A stretch of 64,000 nucleotides of DNA from Sophora flavescens (taxonomy: Eukaryota > Streptophyta > Magnoliopsida > Fabales > Fabaceae): the NCBI GenBank assembly GCA_030762895.1, contig CM061063.1, positions 49,865,196 through 49,929,195 of the forward strand, written 5' to 3'. Within the stretch, counting starts at the first letter, position 1, and each line of letters opens with the position of its first letter. The translations under genes and the position numbers were made by a program. The notes beneath the pieces are model-generated. The model did no database searches. It was given only the letters and a program-made list of their open reading frames with translations, and was not told where the DNA came from. Positions 34,741-47,708 of this stretch are shown one piece after another.

Positions 34741-37700
34741 TGTAACACCCCCCCTTGGGCATTACTTACGTAACACATGCGGAATTTAAATTAAAAGATA
34801 ATTTGTTGGTGCTTTCGGAAAATAATTTATATAAGTACATAAGTGTCTGAAATTGGATATAAAAATTTGTCACGTCTCCACACCTAAGCCTTGATCGTCA
34901 CATAGACTTACTATCATAGCCTGGCAAGCCTATTTAATTTAAAGAATATACTTGAATAAAAGCTAGTATTTTTACTAAAATTTCGACAGAGTCTCCTCTG
35001 TAATTCGGACATCCCAGGTAAAAGAACACCTGCTAAAATAATTACATTTTCATTCCAGAATTCCAGTTACACCAAATACAACCAGGCAGTAATATGCTAA
35101 AAATAGTTATATCAATTAGCTATACATGACCAAAAGGAAAATTTTAAGTTTTCATTCAAAAGAGACGCTCTCCGAGTCATAAACATTCCATTTTAAAATA
35201 AAGGCTCTCTGAGCCATACTCATACATACTATCAAAAATAATCTAAGTCTCAAACCCTAAGTTGGTCATTCTAAAAGTTATTCCTGAGGAAAACTCACGT
35301 GGTCACTCCACGATCAAGTACTTCATCAAACAACCAGATCTAAGTCTCTGAGTGACTTAGGGAGACTCCTCTGCACCATCTGTACTAAAGTACCCAGGGT
35401 ACAATAGCGAACCAGAAGAAAACCTGATATATCTGTAAGGGTGAGACGCCAATATTTGGATTTAACACAATAACTAAATGCGCGACACAAAAGAAGGCAC
35501 ATGCACATTTACATGTTTATAACAACATAAGCATCCATATTATAGCATACAGTTCATCAATGGGTTCCACACCCCAAACATTAACGTTGGAAAACTATGC
35601 ATGAACACTTCATATTCGTCATCTAATTTCGCCCTAATCTCATGAGATATCCCAACACGTGGTGAGTTGATCAGGCTCAATTGCCACACTAGGCAAACAG
35701 GCACACAGCCACAGGCACACAGCCAAAACCCATCGCACACTGTCCACACCCAGGGCATCAGTGATAACAACGTAGATGGGGTCTCATCGTCCAACCCGGG
35801 CACTATGAGGAAAATCATAGTATGAAATACCTGACGCCGCAAGGTAATCACACATAGAACCGTGGGCACGTCTGCCAAATGCATGCAAAACACTTTTGCT
35901 CATACTCTTTTCTTTGTGTTCAATCTTTCTTTGCCGAAGCTCAACATGTTAATATCTTTAAAACTCTTATTACAACACAGGACCTCACAGTCCGAGTGCT
36001 CAATCACGACACCTCTCGACCGATGCACCGGTCATAGGTTCGTGGTAATAAAAAAAACATCTTAAATGTTTAAATACGGTATATACCATGTGTACAGTAC
36101 AGGACCCCAAAGTCCAAAGGACCCCAAGTCCATAACAACAAAGAACCTTAGTACCCCGACGTCTCGGTTACTAAGTTCCACACCACTTCCAACACGGTTG
36201 AATTAATTTTGCTTTCGAAAAATCTTTTCAAATGGGAAATTCTTCAATAAAATCTTTAAATAATAAAACTTAGTTTTCACAAAGGTGAGTCACTTGAGAT
36301 TTAAACTTACTTAAAATACGAATTGCCGTTTCAAGATACTTGCCGTCTAAACTTTACCAAATTTGCCGTCAATTATCACTTTTAAAGCTTTTTAAGCCAA
36401 AACTTAGCTTTTTCCACTTAAACAATTTTCTAAAATCATAATTAACTTATTTTCAACAATTAATTTCATAAAATAACATTTTATAATATTACGGAATTTC
36501 TTACGTAAAAATTAGCAGTGCAAAAATATTTTCACTGCTTCGTTCTCATTGTGACTCATAATTCACTCTTACAGTAATAAATCATTAAAATAATAATATT
36601 TCTCAAAACTCATCATTTTTCCAAAATAATATTTTCCACCACTATTATATTCCAACATTTCCCATAAAACATTGAATATAATCTTTTCACAACTTATTAA
36701 AGCTTTTATCTGATTAATCGGTCGTGCACTGACCACTGTCAGGCCTCTCAAACAACATTCAACAACATCATCAAAATTATATCACCATGCAGATCATGCA
36801 TCATAGCAATATAATATATAATAATGCAGATAATTAAATGAATTAAAAGCATATCAATCACCGATACACAGATAAACAACACAACGTAAACAACATAAAC
36901 AAATAACCACAACCACATATAAATCATATGAACCACACTAAAAGCAAATAGTTATTGAGAAAATCCCTCAGGTAAACTCCCCTTACCTTTGAAGACAAGT
37001 AAAGGATCCTCGTCTTAATGCTCACGTTAGCTCATATCTACTCCATCAAGCAAGCAGAGCCGTGTCAAACGTCTCAAAGAGGGAATCCAACAATGCGCAA
37101 CAACCAGAAATCAATTACACATGATCAAACACACATTCTAATTTGATCTAAACACTTAATCTTATTACCAAACAAGATCATTTTCAAATAAAATCATGTT
37201 TGGATCTTACGCTTCACAATAGCCTTTGAGTAAACTTTGTTTTGATTAAAGGATCGTGAAAATGAACTTAGGAATCATCAATTAAGAGTCCTAATTGCAC
37301 TAAATCATAATTAAAATCAAATTGTGGTTTAGGGTTCCTAAATACAATTGGGGAAAACTCATTTAACTAAAGAATAATGAAATTGGTTTAGGGAAACACC
37401 AATTCACAGTCCCAATTTCATAAAACAAGGTTTAATTTCAAGATTAAAATCTGAAATCAAAGGGTTAGGGTTTCAAAATCAATTTGGGATTTCTTGAAAT
37501 CCAACAAGGTAAGGTGAGGAATCACTCACCCACAAGTAAGGGAGAAGAGATAGTGGCGGTCTGACTGTCCGACGCGGCGGTAGTGGCAGCGTAGGACGGC
37601 AATGCGCTTCTGGACAGCACCAAGATTTAAATGAAAACAATAATCAAGCTTTAGGGGAGGAGGAAAGGAGGTGTAACAACCCATAGAGGTTGAAAACCAC

Positions 37701-38542
37701 CAATAATGGAGGCAATCAGAGCTTACCGCAGTGGAGATGACGTTTCACGACGGCGGAGGGCAAAGCAGCGGCCAGGCGCGCGCAGGAGAAGGGTTGGGTC
37801 GCATAGCCATCTTCTCCGTGTTGAGCAGTGGCTGAATGGCGTCCCTAGGAGGCGCGGCGCGCGGCCGGACGGTGGCTGCGGTGGAGGGACGACGCCGACT
37901 GGAAGTGAAGGAAGAGGGTGAAGTTGGAGAGAGGAAGAATAAGTGGGAGAGAAGAAGAAGAGAGAAAGAAAGGGAAAGAAGAAGAAAATAAAGAAATAAA
38001 AGAGGGGGGGTGGGTTTTTACGGGTCTGATAGTAGAAGTAGGAGAGAGAAATTCATGTTTTTAACTTAATATTTAGTAATAGGTACAAAAATGAGTGATA
38101 AAAGTTAAGCCTAAAATAAACATGTTTTTACTTTTAGGAATCTAAAAATAAAGATTGATAAATATAAGATTTCGAAATTCAAATTAGAGTAAAGATTAAT
38201 AGTTGAACTGATCAACTAAGAAAATACTCGGTCCAAAATTTAATCTCCGATTAATGTCAAACCAGTTTATTTTCAACTCTAAAATTAAATAGAATGAAAA
38301 TGTGAATTTTTTTTCTCTTAATCATATTATTTAAAACATTTTTCTGTACTGGTAATAATAGTGACAATAACGTAAATTATTGTCTAGTATGCGTGCATTC
38401 AGTGAAATAAGTCAGTGCTAACGCACCCAATAAAATAATTTGAAGAGGGTAATTTAATTACTTAAACTAAACCACATAACAAAATAAACATAAACATCCA
38501 AATAAAATAATTAATCATATGTGTAAAAACTAGGGTGTTACA
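34741..38542 (-). mobile_element. Element F 5' LTR
   Basis: 3802 bases, same structure as the 3' LTR; GC-rich block at 37550-37920. Small open frames (35326-35508, 35540-35893, 36569-36751, 37706-37921) are repeats of those in the other LTR and are left unannotated. Confidence 0.9.
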
Positions 38543-38813
38543 ACCCCCCTGGCACAATTCCAGTCTCCGTCTGCTCCTGCATAACTCTGGCCATTCGAGT
38601 CAAAGTCGCTGCAAGTGCATCATTTTCCCTCACCTGTTCGCTCCCAAAATCTGCATACCACCAATCAAACAGTGGGTTGATCAAGTCCAATATCCAAGAG
38701 AATAGAATACAAAATTATAACTCTAACAAGTATCATATGCGCCCAAGTTTTGTTTTTGAAAAAGCCCCACTACCATAGTCCAATTTAGAATCGAACTTCT
38801 CTGATACCATAAA
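38543..38813 (-). pseudogene. gag: Element C gag start and leader, beyond the F insertion
   Basis: Minus strand: PBS TGGTATCAGAGA at 38798-38809, leader, then a gag N-terminus matching 45001-45222 of D (LTRMARVMQEQTET). Compared with D, about 250 bases of gag are missing between the TCTCCGTCTGC box near 38570 and the CTGGCACA at 38550, so C was deleted in gag as well as split. Confidence 0.75.
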
Positions 38814-40513
38814 TGTAACGCTCTTTGTTACATTAGTAATCCCAAGATAAAATCAATAAAAATCATTTAAAACATTTAATTAAAACATATATCTCATAAA
38901 GAAAAATTAAAAAAATATTTAAAGTCTGAAAATACCACATATTAAATAATATAGTAATAAAATATCCATGTAATGAATATAAATATAAATAAAAACCAAA
39001 AGCCTCAAAATCGGGCGTCTAATTACAATCCGAGAAAAATAATACGTAAACAAAAAAAAAAAAAAGTCGTCAGCACCCTCAACCATACTACATTACTAAC
39101 CAACTAGGTGATAAGAAGATGACTCCTCAGGTCTCTGGGTCCTCAACAGCGATGCCCTCGGTCTCTGAAAACAATACTTATAATGAGATAAAAAATCCCA
39201 GTGATCAACAATACAGTTTTATAAAATATTTTCGAAAATAGTATTGCTCTCAGCTGGCGCGGTAACCGGAAAAACTGTCCATGGCACCCGCTAATTTTCC
39301 AAAATAATATATATAAAAGAAAATACTTTTAAAATCGACAATAATATCATCAACTCAATAGTATATAACGTAACAACAACTTATCTCAATATATCACATT
39401 CCATATCCCAAATAAATTCTAGATTAATCCAAGCGGCCCGAAGACCTCCTAATTAAATTGGTCTCTTGCCAGCATGCCATAAATTCACACATCACATGAC
39501 AATGGCGTCCCATTGCCCACCCCTACTCACGAGGAGTATTTCGATGTCACCCTCCTGTCGAGGACATTTCCATTTCGATACCTCCCATGTGCACATGGTG
39601 ATCTTTCTCCTTTTTCGACACCACAACCTGTGGCGGTGTTACTTTCGATACTCCTTTTTAGGTAGTATTACTCATTTTCGACATACCAACCACAAGGCGA
39701 TGTTACTTTCGATACCCCATTAAGGCGGTATTTCTCTTCGATACCCCTATCATAGGTGGTATTGCGGCAAACATCATACAACTCATCATAAGGCATGAAT
39801 TTCATGTCTCATACATGTAACAATTCATTTACCATAAATTAAATATTTAATCCTATCATGCATACCAAATAGACTCATATCATGTCTTCAAGTAATTTTA
39901 TAACTACACTATGACAATCACGAGCATCAAGACATAACATATGGCATCAAGCATATCATTCAACTAGTACAAACATCAATCATGTATTTCATGCCATCAA
40001 TAACAAGAGTAAATACTCAATTTAACAAATTTTTGTTTTAATTGAAAACCCCCGATTTTAAAATGTAGATTGGTGATATCAATCATATATTTAAACCAAA
40101 TTCCAAAAAAAAATATAAGGTAAAACCTTCCACACACATACAAACAATTATACCATGGAAAGTGTTCGCAAAAAGTACTGTTATTCACCTCTCGAAGGCC
40201 TCCAAAAACTCTGAAAATTTATATATGATAAAACCAACAACTTCATTAAAAATATTTCTTATCACTGCTGACGTTAATTGACATACCTGCTACTGTGCTT
40301 GTACTGCCCAAGAAGGAAACGCGTAAACCTCTTCCTTTCTATGCTCGTTGTGTTGCGACGCTACTAGCCCACATGCACAGTGACCGAACTTATATATATG
40401 CGTAACATTAGGCAAGTCAACTGACGCATAGGATTTTTAGGTTTTATAATTCTTTTTTTTTTTTTTGTTAAAATTAGGAATTGCCTTGGGCTTAACGCCC
40501 TTGTTTTATAATT

Positions 40514-40551
<38 letters not shown>

Positions 40552-40723
40552 GCATTCTTTATAATAGTTAATAAATTTCAATAAATCCTTATATTATCAC
40601 TTCTTTACACTAAATCTCTTATTTATATTCTATTTGCACGATACTTTTTAATAACTTAATATTATTATCATTATTTTATTTATTTTTTTCAAATTAATTA
40701 TGTTAGAATTTTAGGATGTTACA
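38814..40723 (-). mobile_element. LTR 2 of the C/D array, shared middle LTR
   Basis: 1910 bases. Its low end adjoins the PBS of C, while its high end adjoins the polypurine tract of D (40724-40742). Open frames at 39466-39723, 39997-40188 and 40364-40555 are not supported; the last lies over the (TA)n tract. Confidence 0.9.
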
Positions 40724-40823
40724 TTTTCTCCCCTCCTTAAAGAATTTTGAACCCGAAATTCATCTCATACACACGCACCTATTGTAACATATGTCATATT
40801 CAAAACTAAAAGGTTACCTTACC

Positions 40824-41037
40824 TTAGATAATAAAATCCGGGTATTGACGAACGATGTCCTCCTCCATCTCCCAAGTGGCTTCCTCATGAGTCAATCCTT
40901 CCCATAACACTTTCACCAATGGAATCGTCTTGTTCCTCAGAGTCTTAGTGCTCTTGTCCATGATTCGACTAGGCTTTGGCTTATAGATCAAATTATCCTT
41001 CAATTGTACAGACTCAAGATCTATCACATGAGATTTG
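40824..41037 (-). pseudogene. pol: Element D chromodomain tail (frameshifted)
   Basis: KYVPDKSHVIDLESVQLKDNL to WEMEEDIVRQYPDFII and the stop at 40824; matches the tail of C. A 2-base deletion next to the FHVSQL box (about 41050, where C reads TTTTCTGAG and D TTTTGAG) puts it out of phase with 41038-43239. Confidence 0.85.
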
Positions 41038-43239
41038 TCAGGCACATATTTTGAGTTGCGACACATGGAAAACATCATGAAGGTTTGCCAATTGTGGCGG
41101 AAGAGCCAGTTGATAAGCAACAAGCCCGACTCTTTTAAGGATTTGGAAAGGTCCCATGAAACGAGGATTTAGCTTGCGGACTTTCATCGACCTCCCGACC
41201 CCCGTCTTAGGAGTGACTCTCAAAAATACATGCTCACTTTCCTGGAATTCTAGAGGCCTTCTCCTTTTGTCGGCATAGATCTTTTGTCTACTTTGCACCG
41301 TGCGCATCCTCTCCCTAATCATTTTGATTCTCTCAGAGGTTTCCTGGACCAATTCAGGTCCTATCAAGGTTTTCTCACCTACCTCACACCAACATAAAGG
41401 GGACCTACACTTCCTCCCATATAGGGCCTCATAGGGTGTCATGCCTATACTAGCGTGATAACTATTGTTATACGCAAACTCAATGAGAGGTAGGAACCTA
41501 TCCCAACTCCCTCCTTCATCCAAGACACACGCTCTAAGCATGTCCTCAAGGGTATGAATGGTCCGCTCTGACTGACCATCCGTTTGGGGATGATAGGCCG
41601 TGCTAAGGTTCAACTTAGTACCAAAGGCTTGCTGAAAAGCTCTCCAAAATCTAGAGGTAAACCTCGGGTCTCTATCCGACACTATGGATGTGGGTATCCC
41701 ATGAAGCTTGACTATTTCCTTGATATAGAGGTATGCCAACTTGTCTAAGCTATAGGTTGCCTTAACTGGCAAGAAGTGGACGGACTTGGTTAGCCTATCC
41801 ACTATCACCCAAATAGCATCTAAGCCCAAACGCGTCTTAGGTAACCCCATCACAAAGTCCATAGAAATTCTCTCGCACTTCCATTCTGGAATCTCCAAGG
41901 ACTGCAACAACCCCGAAGGCTTCTGATGTTCTATCTTAACCTTTTGGCACACTAAAAACCTAGTTACGAAGCTAGCCACATCCTTTTTCATTCCTGGCCA
42001 CCAATACATCCTCTTAAGGTCGTGGTACATCTTAGTTATTCTAGGATGTATGGTAACATTTCCCTTATGAGCTTCCTCTAATATCTTCTCTCCAAGGCTC
42101 CCTTCCTTAGGAACAATGATCCTATTCTTAAACTTCACTAACCCATCAACAGACAACTCATAACCCCCTTGTCCCAACCGAGACTGCAACTCTTGGTCTA
42201 AAATTTGTTCCCGCCTAACCTCATCTCTAAGGTCACTATTAATTTCCAACCTATTCAGCTTCAAACTTAAGGCATTTAAGGACACATCCAACACCTCCAG
42301 ATTCATGTCCCTAAACTCTTCCATGAGGTTCATCTCTTGCACCATCAAGCTTGACACATGTACGGACTTCCTACTTAAAGCATCTGCCACCACATTGGCT
42401 TTTCCCGGATGGTACTTCAACTCGAAGTCATAGTCCTTAAGGAACTCCATCCACCTTCGTTGTCTCATGTTCAACTTCTTCTGGTCGAACAGATATTTAA
42501 GGCTTTTATGGTCACTAAAAACTTCAAACGTTGCCCCATAAAGGTAATGCCTCCAAATCATAAGGGCAAAAACCACAGCTGCTAGCTCTAGGTCATGGGA
42601 AGGGTAATTCCCCTCATGTGGCCTAAGCTGCCTAGAGGCATATGCTACCACCTTGCCCTCCTGCATTAAGACACATCCCAAGCCATTCTTGGATGTGTCG
42701 CAGTATACCACAAAACTCACTAAGGGATCCGGTATAGTTAAGACTGGTGATGACACCAATCTCCACTTAAGCTCTTGGAACCCGCCCTCACACTCCTGGT
42801 CCCACACAAAAGGTTTCCCTTTCCTAGTCAACTGGGTCAAAGGTACGGCTAGTCTAGAGAACCCCTCTATGAACTTCCTATAGTAGTCAGCTAAGCCTAA
42901 GAAACTTCTCACTTCGATTACTGTCTTAGGTTGTTCCCATCCTAACACCGCATCAATTTTAGAGGAATCAACCGCTACACCATCCTCTGAGAAGGTGTGT
43001 CCTAAAAACTTTACCTCGTCTAGTAAAAACTCACACTTCTCCGGTTTAGCATAAAGACGCTCGTCCCTTAAGATCTGCAACACCAACCTTAAGTGTTCTC
43101 CATGTTCTTCTGGTGTCCTAGAGTATATTAAAATATCATCTATGAACACCACCACAAACCTGTCCAAAAAGGTCCTAAAGATCCGATTCAAGTAGTCCAT
43201 GAAAATGGCTGAGGCGTTGGTCACACCAAAGGGCATCAC
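41038..43239 (-). pseudogene. pol: Element D RT palm - RNase H - integrase, longest open pol part
   Basis: 733 residues without a stop. FIDD at residues 32-35, RNase H about 175-255 (YCDTSKNGLGCVLMQ, FSDHKSLKYLF), HHCC domain about 395-440, then a DDE core with SMDFVMGLPKTR, SDRDPRFTSRFW and SERTIHTLEDM. One zinc-binding cysteine is lost: C reads TRCLVCQ, D reads TRFLVCQ. It is the best preserved pol in the window but lacks its RT fingers in frame and its chromodomain. Confidence 0.9.
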
Positions 43240-43839
43240 TACGTACTCATAGTGTCCATACCTTGTTCTGAAAGCTGTCTTAGGGATGTCCTCGCCTCTA
43301 ACTCTAATTTGATGGTATCCCGATCATAGATCTATTTTGGAAAACACTGACGCTCCCCTTAACTGATCTAAGAGGTCATCTATCCTAGGCAAGGGGTATT
43401 TGTTCTTGATGATTACCTTATTCAGTTGCCTATAATCAACTCACAACCTCATACTCTCATCCTTTTTCTTCACTAGAAGCATTGGTGCTCCCCAAGGTGA
43501 CACACTAGGCCTATTAAACCCCTTTTGTAACATATCCTCTATCTGTTTCTTGAGCTCGCTCAACTCTAGAGGTGCCATCCTATAGGGTGCTACTGATACA
43601 GGTCCACTCCCGGGTACTACATATATGGTGAACTCAATCTCTCTATCTGGAGGTAAATTAGAGACATCCTTAGGAAACTCATCTGGGAACTCACGCACAA
43701 TAGGCAACGCCGCTATATCACTTTCAGCCTCTATCTTAGCAGAAAAGAGAAGTATATATCCCTCAGCTCCCTCAACTAAGCACTTACGACATGAGGCAAC
43801 AGAGATAAGATGTTCTGTCCCAGGAGAGTTAATAGACAT
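43240..43839 (-). pseudogene. pol: Element D RT fingers and palm start, with stops
   Basis: 43441-43839 is open (SWGAP-type box SVSPWGAPMLLVKKKDE) and ends in a TGA after SMRL, inside the VDYRQL box. 43240-43440 holds KIDL-stop-SGYHQIRVRGEDIPKTAFRTRYGHYEYVV, continuous in phase with the 733-residue frame except for the TGA near 43335 that C shares. Confidence 0.85.
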
Positions 43840-43863
43840 GGACTGTGGAATGAAAGAAATAGT

Positions 43864-44292
43864 TCAGCTAGCACAATCAATAATAGCATTATTACGGGAC
43901 AACCAGTCCATGCCCAAAATAACATCCAGACCGGACATAGGTAAACATATTAGATCAACAATATAAGTCAGGTCTTGACACAATAAAGGACATTGCAGGC
44001 AGACAGAAGAAGTAATCAATCTATCCTTAGCAGGAGTAGAAACACACAAATCATATGACAGTTTAGTAACATGTAACTCTAAGAATTGAGAACATTTAAA
44101 TGAAATGAATGAATGTGTTGCTCCCGAATCGAACAATATGATAACATCATGACCTTTAATAAAGGCCTTACCTTGGATCAAACCGTCGGACTCCTTCACC
44201 TCCTCTCCTTGGATGGTAAAGACCCTTCCGTGGTTCAATGATCTGGTTTGAGATTGTCCTCCTGACTTGCACATCCTAGCAAAGTGTCCCAT
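43864..44292 (-). pseudogene. pol: Element D protease
   Basis: 142 residues: knuckle end GHFARMCKSGGQ, the active site LFDSGATHSFIS (normal here, unlike C) and DVILGMDWLSRNNAIIDCAS. Ends at a TGA before TISFIPQ, where C is open. Confidence 0.85.
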
Positions 44293-44385
44293 CTTCCCGC
44301 ATTTGTGTCAAGCGGTTTGTGCCGCGGGGCACACACGATCTCCATGCTGCCACCCACACTTGTAACATGCAGTCCCCCTTTCACC

Positions 44386-44913
44386 CTAAGCACCTCGAAC
44401 CTGCTTACCCTTCGTGATTGTAGGCACAGGTTGTAGGCTCTTCTGGAAATTACCCCCTTTCCCATGGAACCTCTTGCCGTCACTAAAGCTCCTCTCCTTC
44501 GACCTCTCAGCCAGCACAACTTGCATATTCTGCTCTGCCACCCTACACTTGTTCACTAAAGTTGGGTAGTCTCGAATCTCTAGGAGCCCAATAAGGCTCT
44601 GCATCTCTGGCTTCAAACTCTGATCGAACTTAATTGCTTTCCATGGACCATCAAGATTATCCCTCACCTGTGTAGAGAACCTTGCAAGCCTCTCAAACTT
44701 GGCCACATATTCCGCTACCGTCATACTCCCCTGAGGAAGATGTAGAAACTCCATCTCTTTCTGTATCCGGACACTGTACGGAAAGTACTTCTCCAGAAAT
44801 ACCTCCTCGAATCTGCCCCATGTGATAGGGGCGCCCAAAGCAAGCAACCCGCCCCTGGCACATTTCCACCAGTGCTCTGCATCCGACTCTAACATATAGG
44901 TGGCAAAATCCAC
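44386..44913 (-). pseudogene. gag: Element D gag core
   Basis: 175 residues of retrotrans_gag (FATYMLESDAEHWWKC, FLHLPQGSMTVAEYVAKFERLARF). Ends at a TAG before the knuckle, which follows in phase (CYKCGWQHGDRVCP intact) with one more TGA before CGKMGHFARMC. The overlapping frame 44235-44519 is a shadow. Confidence 0.85.
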
Positions 44914-45000
44914 CTTATGAGCATCAAAGCACCCCGTGGCCCAGAAAATCTTCTCTAATTTCAGTAACCATTCCTCTGCCTTAATAGGATCGGTGGTCCC

Positions 45001-45222
45001 TCAAAAATTTGGCGGGTTATTATTCCTGAACTCTGACAGACCCCTGTACTGTGGATCGGGAGCTACAACCAGTACCACGTTAAGCACGTCCCCCTTATCC
45101 CTCATCTGACGGAGAGTCTCCGTCTGCTCCTGCATAACTCTGGCCATTCGAGCTAAAGTTGCTTCAAGTGCATCATTTCTCCCTCGCCTGTTCGCTGCCA
45201 TAATCTGCATACCACCAATCAA
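45001..45222 (-). pseudogene. gag: Element D gag N-terminus
   Basis: 73 residues with the coiled N-terminal helix (ALEATLARMARVMQEQTETLRQM) and YRGLSEFRNNNPPNF, then a TGA. The sequence 44914-45000 continues the same domain (DPIKAEEWLLKLEKIF). Starts about 130 bases after the PBS. Confidence 0.8.
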
Positions 45223-45351
45223 AAAGTAGGTTGATCAAGTCCAATATCCAAGAGAATAGATTGCAGAATTATAACTCTAACAAGCATCCTATGCGCCCAA
45301 GTTTTGTTTTTGAAAAAGCCCCACTACCACAGTCCAATTTAGAATCGAACT

Positions 45352-45363
45352 GCTCTGATACCA
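45352..45363 (-). other. Primer-binding site of element D
   Basis: TGGTATCAGAGC, exact initiator tRNA-Met type, four bases from the LTR end at 45368. Confidence 0.9.
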
Positions 45364-45367
45364 TAAA

Positions 45368-47269
45368 TGTAACGCCCTTTGTTACATTAGTAATCCCAAG
45401 ATAAAATCAATAAAAATCCTTTAAAACATTTAATTAAAACATATATCTCATAAAGAAAAATTAAAAAAATATTTAAAGTCTGAAAATACCACATATTAAA
45501 TAATATAGTAATAAAATATCCATGTAATGAATATAAATATAAATAAATACCAAAAGCCTCAAAACTGGGCGTCTAATTACAATACGAGAAAAATAATACA
45601 TAAACCAAAAAAAACGTCGTCAGCACCCTCAACCATACTACATTACTAACCAACTAGGTGACAAGAAGATGACTCCTCAGGTCTCTGGGTCCTCAACAGC
45701 GATGTCCTCGGTCTCTGAAAACAATACTTATAATGAGATATAAAATCCCAGTGATCAACAATACAGTTTTATAAAATATTTTCGAAAATAGTATTGTTCT
45801 CACCGTAGTCTGAAACCGGAAAAACTGTCCATGGCACCCGCTAATTTTCCAAAATAATATATATAAAAGAAAGTACCATTAATATCGACAATAATCTCAT
45901 CAACTCAATAGCATATAACGTAACAATAACTTATCTCAATACATCACATTCCAGATACCAAATAAATTCTAGATTAATCCAAGCGGCCCGAAGACCTCCT
46001 AATTAAATTGGTCTCTTGCCGGCATGCCATAAATTCACACATCACATGACAATAGCGTCCCATTGCCCACCCTTACTCACGAGGAGTGTTTCGATGTCAC
46101 CCTCCTGTCGGGGACATTTCCATTTCGATACCTCCCATGTGCACATGGTGGTATTTCTCCTTTTTCGACACCCCAACCTGTGGCGGTGTTACTTTCGATA
46201 CTCCTTTTCAGGTAGTATTACTGATTTTCGACATCCCAACCACATGGCGATGTTACTTTCGATACCCCATTAAGGCGGTATTTCTCTTCGATACTCCTAT
46301 CATAGGTGGTATTGCGGTAAACATCATACAACTCATCATAAGGCATGAATTTCATATCTTATACATGTAACAATTCATTTACCATAAATTAAATATTTAA
46401 TCCTATCATGTATACCAAATAGACTCATATCATGTCTTCAAGTAATTTTATAACTACACTATGACAATCACGAGCATCAAGACATAACATATGGCATCAA
46501 GCAAATCATTCAACTAGTACAAATATCAATCATGTATTTCATGCCATCAACAATAAGAGTAAATACTCAATTTAATAGATTTTTGTTTTAATTGAAAACC
46601 CCCGATTTTAAAATGTAGATTGGTGATATCAATCATATATTCAAACCAAATTCCAAAAAAAAAAAACCTATAAGGTAAACCCTTCCACACACATATAAAC
46701 AATTATACCATGGAAAGTGTTCGCAAAAAGTACTATTACTCACCTCTCGAAGGCCTCCAAAAACTCTCAAAATTTATATATGATAAAACCTACAGCTTCG
46801 TTAAAAATATTTCTTATCACTGCTGACGTTAATTGACATGCCTGCTACTGTGCTTGTACTGCCCAAGAAGGAAACGCGTAAACCTCTTCCTTTCTACGCT
46901 CGCTGTGTTGCAGCTCTACTAGCCCATATGCACAGTGACCGAACTTATATATATGCATAACAGTAGGCAAGTCAACTGGTGCATAGGATTTTTAGGTTTT
47001 ATAATTCTTTTTTTTTTGTTGTTGTTATAATTAGGAATTGCCTTGGGCTTAACGCCCTTGTTTTATAATTCCTTATATATATATATATATATAATTTTGC
47101 ATTCTTTATAATAGTTATAAATTTCAATAAATCATTATACTATCACTTCTTTACAGTAAATCTCTTATTTATATTTTATTTTCACTATAATTTTTAATAA
47201 CTTAATATTATTATCATTATTTTATTTATTTTTTTCATATTAATTATGTTAGAATTTTAGTATGTTACA
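45368..47269 (-). mobile_element. LTR 3 of the C/D array (5' LTR of D)
   Basis: 1902 bases, ending at TGTTACA 47263-47269, followed by the target duplication CGAAC. Same layout as LTRs 1 and 2. Frames at 46016-46273 and 46086-46370 fall over the TTCGATACC repeats and are not genes. Confidence 0.9.
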
Positions 47270-47708
47270 CGAACCCGGTCTGCGTTTTCACTGTTAGTAA
47301 GACTTTACTTATCCGGAAAATGAATTTCGATTCGTAAAATGAAATTGTATATTTTTTAACTCATTTAAAACAATTCCCATGATTTTAAAATTTTTCGTTT
47401 ATAAATATTACAAAATTAATTTTTCCGAGTGAAGATTCACTAAGAAAATACGATCGGTTTTCACAGTCAGGAAATTAATGGAGTCGGAACGAAACAAAAT
47501 TTATTAGGTCCAGATTTGAAAGACTTGATGTGAAAACAACATGATGGATTTGATGTGAACAGTATTGTTATTTATTACAAACCATCATTTTATTTGATTT
47601 TTACAAGTTACTCATTATTTTAATAAAAAAAATCATGTTTTTTATTTATTAAAAAAAATCAAAAATCTCTCTTTTTCCTCTCTAACCAATCCACCCCCCC
47701 AAACTCTC

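Larger units (their letters stand above)
27510..38542 (-). mobile_element. Element F, complete LARD-like gypsy derivative with 3.8 kb LTRs
   Basis: Two LTRs (27510-31356 and 34741-38542) flank a 3384-base interior without intact coding sequence. PBS TGGTATTAGAGC (34737-34726) and polypurine tract TAAAGAGGGGTAG (about 31360-31372) are present. The target duplication is ACCCG (27505-27509) against ACCCC (38543-38547), one mismatch. Inserted in the gag of C. The large LTRs and non-coding interior match the definition of a large retrotransposon derivative; mobility would need proteins from elsewhere. Confidence 0.85.
21456..47269 (-). mobile_element. Tandem gypsy array LTR-C-LTR-D-LTR with one target-site duplication
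   Basis: Three LTRs of one family lie in the same orientation at 21456-23381, 38814-40723 and 45368-47269. Each starts TGTAACATCC or a near variant (minus strand) and ends GCGTTACA. Interiors C and D lie between, each with its own PBS and polypurine tract. Only the outer edges carry the 5-bp duplication CGAAC. The middle LTR serves as the 5' LTR of C and the 3' LTR of D. Element F is inserted in C. Confidence 0.85.
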
